In this document: one piece after another, positions 57,151 through 64,000 of the stretch
How positions within the stretch are numbered: the first letter of the stretch is position 1
Layout: each line of letters opens with the position of its first letter
Origin: Cephalotus follicularis
Lineage: Eukaryota; Streptophyta; Magnoliopsida; Oxalidales; Cephalotaceae
Direction of reading: 5' to 3'
Length of the DNA stretch: 64,000 nt
Assembly: GCA_001972305.1 (NCBI GenBank)
Contig: BDDD01000572.1
Span: forward strand, 399,912 to 463,911
Made by a program: the position numbers and the translations under genes
Notes under the pieces: generated by a model
Seen by the model: only the letters and a program-made list of their open reading frames with translations
Database searches by the model: none
Told to the model about the DNA's origin: nothing

Positions 57151-57624
57151 ATCACAAATTCATTTCAGGATATGTGTTGATCCTGAATGGAAGTGCTGTG
57201 TGAGTGGGAGGAGTTTGTGACAGTCGAGGACTGTAGACTTCACCCGAGAATAAAAGTATGTTGCAACCTGTGATACCAGTTATGGTAGCCGGTTTGGCTG
57301 CGTATGTTCATTGTGGAACTTTATGAGGTTCCTTCCATCATTGTCCAGTTGTACAGCATAGGGATGACGATGGGGCTTTGCACAAAACTTGGAACTCGGG
57401 TCTCATTACCGCCCAAACATATACAGCAACGGTATCATTTGATCATGGAGATCATAGATGAATATAACCTCTCGAGAGAGATGTTATTAAGGAAATAAAG
57501 GATACATCATGAGAGTAGATGTCACCATAGAGAGAGTCGCGCGAGAAGCGAACTTAACAGACCCACTGACCACGGCCATGAGCAGTGCTAGAGTGCGATA
57601 TGCTTAGGCTAGAGGTCTTCGCGG
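57151..57624 (+). pseudogene. Copia element D2 RNase H (decayed)
   Basis: Remnants such as MVAGLAAY, then KHIQQRYHLIMEIIDE in the frame 57304-57498, match the RNase H end of element C (KHIQQRYHLIQEIVDR). The catalytic Asp blocks are split across frames. It is followed by the PPT and 3' LTR. Confidence 0.8.
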
Positions 57625-57645
57625 CTGGAGGGCCAAGTAGGAGAT
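57625..57645 (+). other. Polypurine tract of copia element D2
   Basis: Purine-rich GGAGGGCCAAGTAGGAGAT runs into the LTR start TGTTAG at 57646, the standard copia junction. Confidence 0.85.
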
Positions 57646-60188
57646 TGTTAGCTTAGGGTGTCCCTGCAAGCCACGAGAAGGCTGCAGACATATGTTGTTG
57701 ACATATGACACACTCTTCAATCGTACATTATTAGTTCCATTCATGTTTTATTATGTATTTTACGTAAAATATTGGCATCTGGCTATATGTATTATCCCAT
57801 ACCATCTCTACGGATCAGTTGATCACCATGTCAACAGAATACACATATAGCGCCCTGTCCTTAAAGGGTTGGATCTCGTGCCTGAGAGGTTATGAGAACG
57901 AGATCCTTACTCACTTGTGACAAAAGTTCCAAGTCATAGGTTCACTCTCTTAGGGAAATTGATGAACCACAAAGACTTGCCGTGTTATGCTTGCTCCGAA
58001 TGGTAAAGGAGGATGGATCATCTCATTGCCATTTGGGTTTTACCCTAAAGCTGATGCGGGGTGCGTGCAGAGGCACGACACTAAACTGACCCACTATAGG
58101 TTATCTATTTGGAGAGTCAACACCTCTGTCATTAGAGTTCCTATTTTCGCGGTAGTGCTTAGTCAAAGGTGACTAGTAGATCACATGTGATTTACGTTGT
58201 ATTGTTAGACCTGAGCGGCTGGCATACATTGTGTAGTAACTGCTTGGCTTTAGTTTCCGCCTTCCCCAGCACTAGCCACGGGCTGGCAAAGGGGTTGTCT
58301 TTGGGCCTTGTGGGAGCTGCATTGAGATGTATGGACGAGTTCTCAAGATGGGATCGTCACACCCGTGTTGAGGGTTATAGGCTCTATAACATCTGTGGCC
58401 GTTGAAGACATAAAGTCCCGGCCGGGCACTGGGAGATTGGGAAAAAGAGGTTTCCAGGGATATCTCCCATAGTCTCAGTGCGTTCATAGAATTATAGTTA
58501 TCGCGGTTTTACCTAGGGGTGGCATTTATCCAAACCCTAGTCCACAGTCAGAGCCAATATGACGAAGGATACGTGGCACGCAAACCAATGGCAGTGATAA
58601 ATTACTGGGGAACCGGTTAATGAATGATAGACGTGGTACTTTTTGGTCTACGAATCCGAGGGCGGGGGTGATTGTAGATCACACCGGGGCTATTAGCTGG
58701 ATAGTCGTACCAGAACTTAGGGATGTTCTGGGAAATTTATCATCGTATCGGAAATCCACCGGGCTTTCGGGTCCCGCCTGATTATTGGAAAAGTGACGCA
58801 TGCTGCCCACATGCTCGCTTGGTGGTAAATCTAGTTTTTAAACTAGAATATATTATTTTGACATTAGTGATTTGTTTTTTGTTCCACTAATGGTCATCTT
58901 AATATATCAAGAGATTTTAAAACCGAGGGCATGATTTAATTTAAATGTGAGAGACATTAAATTAAATCATTATAGAGATTTAATTATTAATTGAAAGAGA
59001 TTTTTTAATTAAATAAAAATGAGAGAAAATCATTAAAATTGTAAGAGATTTTAAATGATGATATAAGGAGATTTTTTAAAATGGCATAAATGGTCACACA
59101 AAATGCACGGATGCATTTTGTGCGAGGGAGAGACACGTTTCGGCGTGTCAAACACGATCAGCGTGTTCTGCGCGCGAGAGGCCTGCGGAGGCCGGAAGAG
59201 AAGACCGGCGCTTTGCGCCGGTGGTCCAAGATGGAGCGGTCGTTCACCCACGGTATGCCTCTTCCACCCTTTCTCTCGTTTTCTCCCTCTTTCTCCCTGT
59301 TTCTCTCTTGCGGTAGAATCGCGTTTCTGCCGCCGCCGCTTGCTCCCGGCATCTCTTCCACCGCCGTTGATCATAGTGGGTAGAGCCAAACCATGGCTCT
59401 ATCAATTTTGGTCTTTGTTTTGAATTTTCTGGTCGTTTTTGCCGGTGTTTGTGCGTGGTGAGTCAACTAGGTGAGTTGACAAGTCAGGCTACTGTGACTG
59501 GGCTTTCTGCGTCGAGTCACAGCGAGTCTGTGGCCTGGGTGTGTTGGGCCGGTGGCGCTGAGCCGTTTGGTGTCTTGGCGGCCGCTGACGACGAACGTCA
59601 AGTTAACCCCGTGACTCGCTGCCGGCCTGTCTCAGTGTTTGAGGCCGAGTCTCAGGCATCGGTGCGTTCGTCATGGTGTTTGCGTCCTCATATGTCAAGG
59701 CCGGTCAATGATAGGTTGACCGAGACTCACTGAGTCCGAACTCAGTGAGTCGCCACCTCTGGCCGCGGTGTTCCGGCGACGTTCCGGGCGAGTCTCCTCC
59801 AATTTCGGGTTGAGCAATCTTTTTCGAGTCCGTTGGTGTCAAGTTTGGACCATACGTGGACTGTCTGAAAATCGACGGTGTTACCGGTGACCAGCATTTT
59901 CTACTGCAGGCGTGTAGCGGTAAAGTGGTGGAGCCTCCAACGTTGGTATGATTGCTTCACTCTTACTTTTATTGTTACCGACGTGTGTTCGGTTTATCTT
60001 TATATGCATGCTTGTTCTTGTTTTTTAGTTCGATTGTTAATTAAACGGAGATCCTAGGGTTTTCTATTTGGTACTAAGATGTAAGTGTGGACCATGACTT
60101 TCAGTCTTGGTGTTTTTGAAAAATTTAAGTTATACACACTTGCGTCCTAGGACCAAATTGACCGGGAACCCTTGCCAGGTTTCCAACA
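57646..60188 (+). repeat. 3' LTR of copia element D2
   Basis: It starts TGTTAGCTTAGGG and ends TTTCCAACA, followed by CAAAT. It matches 49009-51545 throughout, including the hairpin at 59724-59751. Frames such as 59090-59383 are shared with the other LTR but differ in sequence and length, and have no domain. Confidence 0.93.
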
Positions 60189-60193
60189 CAAAT

Positions 60194-61480
60194 AACTCTC
60201 TGTAGTAATATTTGAGCATCTTTGGTGACAATTGTGATACAGACACTGTTGAGATTAATGCCCTGTTGGATTTTCACCTATTCAAATCTTCCCCTGTGGA
60301 CATATAAATTTGAGCCATTACCTCCTCCGGTAAAGTCACCCCCACTGAATTCCATAGAATCTCACCATGTCTTAGACAGAAAGTCCTTACCTGACTATTT
60401 GAAGTATGCTTACTTGGGGCCGAATGAAACACTCCCTATCATTATTGCATCCAGCTTGACTACTGATTAGGAAGACAAGGTATTGGCAGTTATAAATTAT
60501 CACAATGAAGCCATTGGGTGGGCAGTGGCAGATTTGAACGGCATAAGCCCATCTATCTGTATGCATCGGATTTCTGTGAATATGGTACCAAACAATTTAG
60601 GGACGAAGAACGAGGATTAAATCCAAATATGTGCGAAGTTGTCAAGAATGAGATTGTGAAGTGGTTAGATGCTGGCATTATTTACTCCATCTCTGACAGC
60701 AAGTGGGTTAGTCCCACTCAGGTAGTGCCAAAGAAGTCAGGCATTACTGTAGTTGAGAATGAAAAAGGTTACAAGATCCCCACTCGTACAACGACTGGTT
60801 GGCGAGTATGTATTGATTATAGAAAACTTAAATCTATCACTTGCAAGGATCACTTTCCACTTCCATTCATTAATCAGATCCTTAAGAAGCTGTCCAGCAA
60901 TAGCTACTTTAGATTTTTAGATGGCTACTCTGGATATAACCAAGTGAGTGTGTGTCCAGAGGGCCAAGAGAAAACCAAATTTACATGCCCTGATGGCATA
61001 TTATGGCACATTTGCTTTCTGACGGAAGCCCTTGGGATTATGTAACGCCCCTGCCACTTTCCAGTGTTGCATGCTCGCTATATTTTCTGATAAGGTAGGG
61101 GAGTTCCTTGAGGTTTTTATGGATGATTTCTCTATCTTTCGAGCATCCTTTGATGATGGCCTCCTTAAGCTGGAAAAGGTTCTCAAGCGTTGTAAGGAGA
61201 AAAATCTAGTTCAGAGTTGGTAGAAGAGCTATTTATGGTTCAAGAAGGCATTATGCTTGGACACAGTGTCTCCTCCCGTGGGATTGAGGTTGATAGAGCA
61301 AAAGTTGAATTAATCCAGAAACTCCATCCTCCTTCTTCTGTTCAACAAGTCAGATCTTTTCTTGGCGATGCCAGATTTTATAGGCAATTCATTAAAGACT
61401 TTAGTACAATCTCTAGACCTCTTTGCAACCTACTTGTCAAGAACATACCATTTGTCTTTGATGATGCCAACCTCTAGTCT
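60194..61480 (+). pseudogene. Athila element E reverse transcriptase
   Basis: The pre-RT linker reads ESHHVLDRKSLPDYLKYAYL (60222-60470), as in Athila. RT follows in 60518-61045, with WVSPTQVVPKKSGITVV, then WRVCIDYRKLKSI, then HFPLPFINQILKKL and FLDGYSGYNQVSV. A shift near 61030 leads to the frame 61032-61223 (MGLCNAPATFQCCMLAIF) and the active site VFMDDFSIF, which is intact. The next frame 61217-61477 has GHSVSSRGIEVDRAKVELI and VRSFLGDARFYRQFIKDFS. At least two frameshifts break it. The segment is the continuation of the protease interrupted by D2. Confidence 0.9.
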
Positions 61481-61999
61481 TTTCAGACCTTGAAAGATTC
61501 ATTGTCAACTGCACCTATTATCCAGCCCCCGGATTGGTTGCTACCTTTTGAAATTATGTGCGATGCATGGGATTATGCAATCAGTGTTATTTAGGACAGA
61601 AGTAGACAAGAAACCGGTTGTCATTTACTATGCTAGTAAGACTTTTTCAGAGGCTTAATCTAAATACACCACAACTGAAAAAGAATTGTTAGCAGCAGTG
61701 TTTTCTCCAGAAAAGTTTCGGTCATATCTCCTAGGATCCAAGGTTGTGGTGTACACGGATCATTATGCTATTAAGCACCTCCTTCCAAAAAAGGACACAA
61801 AACCTAGACTTATTTGATGGATTCTGCTATTACAGGAATTTGACTTAGAAATCCATGATAAGAAAGGTTCTAAGAATGTCCTAGCTGACCATCTGTCCAG
61901 AATCCTAGTTGAGTTTCCCCCATCCACGGATTTAGTCAGAGATTCATTCCATGATGAACATCTTTTTGTAGTCTCCCATATGCCTTCTCCATCGTATGC
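61481..61999 (+). pseudogene. Athila element E RNase H (decayed)
   Basis: No long frame remains. Reading through stops gives [20 protein letters not shown] near 61677-61735, [13 protein letters not shown] near 61747-61785 and LADHLSRI near 61880-61905, the Glu, Asp and Asp blocks of a gypsy RNase H. Stop codons interrupt several places. Confidence 0.75.
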
Positions 62000-63223
62000 G
62001 AATATAGTGAATTACTTGGCTATTGGGAAGCTTCCCGATGGCTGGGGTAAGTAGGGAAAAGACAGGTTTTTTGCTCAGCTTAAGTTCTACATATGGGAGG
62101 ATCCTAAATTATTTTGATACTTTCCAGATCAGATTATCCGTTGTTGCGTTCCTGAGAGTGAGTTCCATAATATTCTTACTTTTGTCCACTATCTTGCTTG
62201 TGGAGGGCATTTTAGTGGGAAGAAAATAGATGCAAAGTCTTGCAAATAGGTTTCCATTGGCCTACATTATTTAAAGACGCCTTTTGCCGCACCTGTGTTA
62301 ACTGCCAAAAAGTAGGAAATATGTCTCGTAGAGACATGATGCCCCTTAGCCCTATTATAGTTGTGGAGATATTCGATGTTTGGGGTATGCACTTTATGAG
62401 ACCTTTTGCTTTGTCTTTTGGTTATGAGTATATTTTATTTGCTTTGGATTAGGTGTCCAAATGGTTATAAGCTCAGGCCACTAGAACCAATGATCATAAG
62501 GTAGTGATTAAATTCATGCAGAGTCATATTTTCAGCCGTTTGGTTTTCCTAGAGCAATTATCAGTGATGGTAGTTCACATTTTAAACACTGGAATATAGG
62601 CGCACTCTTAAAGAAATACTCGATAATGCATAGTATTGCCACTCCATATCATCCACAGACTAGTGGGCAAGTAGAGGTGTCCAATAGGGAGCTTAAGAGA
62701 ATACTGGAAAAAAACTATTAGACGAGATAGGAAAGATTGGTCGTTAAGACTATATGACGCTTTGTGGGCCTATCGGACAGCATGTAAGACTCCCATTGGC
62801 ATGTCACCATACCGCCTTGTTTTTGGCAAAGCTTGCCATTTGCCTATTGAGTTGGAACACCGTGCGCTATGGGCTTTAAGGCAATTCAATTTTGACAAGA
62901 AGACAACATGTTCTAGCCATGAGCTCGTAGAGTGGCGTAACAGCGCATATCAGAGTGCACAGATTTACAAGGCTAGGACCAAGGACTTTCATGATAAGTA
63001 TATTGTCAGGAAATCCTTTGAACCTAACCAGAAGGTTTGGCTATTTAACTCTAAGTTACACATGCTTCCAGGTAAACTTCGATCCCGTTGGGATGGCACT
63101 TTCGTAGTTACTGAAATATTCCTTAATGGTACTATGACCCTCAAGCACTCGACCAATCGATCCACATTTGAGGTCAAAGGGCAACGTCTGAAACCATATG
63201 TTGATGGAATTACTGATGGATAG
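62000..63223 (+). pseudogene. Athila element E integrase
   Basis: The zinc-finger end reads FCRTCVNCQKVGNMSRRDMM (frame 62240-62452), followed by EIFDVWGMHFMRPF, where Athila has the first core Asp in FDVWG-D; here that position is His in GMHF. The middle of the core (62455-62760) is broken by stops, with [21 protein letters not shown] codons near 62651-62700. The frame 62762-63223 is open for 153 codons: [59 protein letters not shown] and [14 protein letters not shown]. This is the conserved Athila integrase C-terminus. Confidence 0.9.
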
Positions 63224-64000
63224 ATCATTGAGCCTGCTGACTTGATTGATCCTGTCTACACTCCTCTGTGATATCCACACCTACTGCGCCTAACTAAAGA
63301 CGTAAAAGCCTAGCACTTAGTGGGAGGCAACCCACTGTTTACTTATGTACCTTATTTCCTTTATGTTTTTATTTTTCATTGTTTTTGTAGTTGATAGTTA
63401 TTTTTAGAGTTTCTGGCTGCATCAGTAAAAGAGGCCATGGACCTGCATAAGCCTCTTTATTTCGAGCCTCCGTGATCATATCCGGTAAACCCTACCCCAT
63501 TGTTCTTTTATTTATTTGTATTTTTTCGTCTATTTTTGCTCATTTATTGTTATTTCGATACTTGTGTTTCAGTGCATTGAGGATAATGCAAAGTTTAAGT
63601 ATAGGGGGGGTTTAGTACTAAAGTTCATTGTAATTTTGAAAGCAGGAATAAATGTGGATATACTTAAAAATAATAGAAAACCCCATAGGAGAAATAATAA
63701 AAATTTTGTTTTCAAGGAAAAGAAAAAGAATACATCGCAAGGTAGGAGTTTGTACGAAAATTTAAAAAAAATGAATGATTAAAAAGGCCAATCTTGTGTG
63801 TGTTCAAAAGTTTCATAAATCTTAGTGAGGAGTTAGGCCAAGGAATTAATGTTCTTGCATAAAAATAAATAAAAATAATAATAAGTATTGTACCTCTTTG
63901 AATTCTGCCTTGGTCTGTAGCCTATTTGATTCGAGTAATTAAGCCTTAGGGTTGTTTCACACCTAATTCCTTAAAGCCAACTGGTTGGAGAGTAACTGGT
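63224..64000 (+). other. Post-pol region of Athila element E
   Basis: It contains GTGGGAGGCAACCCACTG near 63320 and a GAGGATAATGCAAAG...GGGGGGG run near 63578-63610, both seen after integrase in Athila elements. The G-run resembles an internal PPT. No extra-ORF start is convincing: the frame at 63516-63782 has no recognised domain. The element continues beyond the window. Confidence 0.7.

Larger units (their letters stand above)
49009..60188 (+). mobile_element. Ty1/copia element D2, full length and decayed, inside Athila E
   Basis: LTRs 49009-51545 and 57646-60188, an initiator-Met PBS, a long leader, broken gag-pol and a PPT define an 11.2-kb copia element. A 1.1-kb Athila-like LTR (K) interrupts gag. 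Leader and gag are related to D1 and C, but its LTR is mostly distinct. The LTRs differ at about 6 of 89 bases near their start. One ambiguous base (n) is at 55146. Confidence 0.92.
45063..64000 (+). mobile_element. Athila-type Ty3/gypsy element E, split by D2 and cut by the window edge
   Basis: Order: LTR (45063-46573), PBS, gag, protease, D2 insertion (49009-60188), RT, RNase H, integrase, post-pol region. The TGGCGCC...GCCGGGGA PBS, the protease style and the integrase C-terminus ([20 protein letters not shown]) point to Athila. The 3' end, including any extra ORF and 3' LTR, lies right of the window. Frames are broken in gag, RT, RNase H and integrase. Confidence 0.9.

Noticed and set aside
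50408..59423. Pairs of 90-120-codon frames in the D2 LTRs (for example 50447-50818 and 59090-59383)
   Set aside because: GC-rich LTR sequence gives open frames on both strands; lengths and residues differ between the LTRs and no start context or domain supports them.

Overview
The window is nuclear DNA of a flowering plant, most likely a eudicot with a large, repeat-rich genome. The species cannot be named from this sequence. I find no host gene, tRNA, rRNA or CRISPR array. Almost all 64 kb is explained by LTR retrotransposons inserted into one another. Evidence for this is TG...CA LTR ends, primer binding sites (PBS) next to LTRs, polypurine tracts (PPT), short target-site duplications (TSD) and decayed gag-pol.

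Left block, 1-36143. The outermost element is a Ty1/copia element on the + strand, called D1 here. Its LTR starts before the window and resumes at 7356-8675, followed by a PBS and leader (8680-9987). A coding-free large retrotransposon derivative (LARD, 13-7355) sits in D1's LTR. A second copia element, C (9988-35138, - strand, TSD CAAAT), sits in D1's leader. C carries three younger insertions. A solo LTR of chromovirus G lies in its 3' LTR (10266-13059, TSD CCTAT). An unrelated solo LTR, H, lies in its leader (19365-22515, TSD CTTGG). A whole Tekay/Del-like Ty3/gypsy chromovirus, G, lies in its 5' LTR (24129-33842, TSD GAGAT). D1 resumes at 35139 with leader and the start of gag, then is cut at 36143.

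Middle block, 36144-45062. This holds a reversed Athila-type LTR fragment F (36144-37356) and an internally deleted SIRE/Maximus-type copia element S (37357-41061). S has lost almost all of gag-pol but keeps an intact 378-codon frame in the extra-ORF position (38848-39984). Next is a 3.5-kb LTR-like block J between two (TA)n tracts, then about 390 bp that I cannot assign.

Right block, 45063-64000. An Athila-type Ty3/gypsy element E (+ strand) runs off the right edge. A full-length but decayed copia element D2 (49009-60188, TSD CAAGT/CAAAT) splits it between protease and reverse transcriptase. D2's gag is itself broken by an Athila-like LTR, K (53595-54737).

The only long frame without a lesion is the 378-codon ORF of S. 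The gag-pol genes carry stops, frameshifts or lost catalytic residues, so any movement would need proteins supplied from elsewhere.

The most unusual signal is regulatory rather than coding. Arrays of short GTCGAC-core palindromes (CAGTCGACTG in G and S; GCGTCGACGC in H, C, F, J, E and K) recur in elements of both superfamilies. D2 and J also share a 34-bp GAGTCAC hairpin module. One CAGTCGACTG cluster lies directly upstream of the intact ORF of S.
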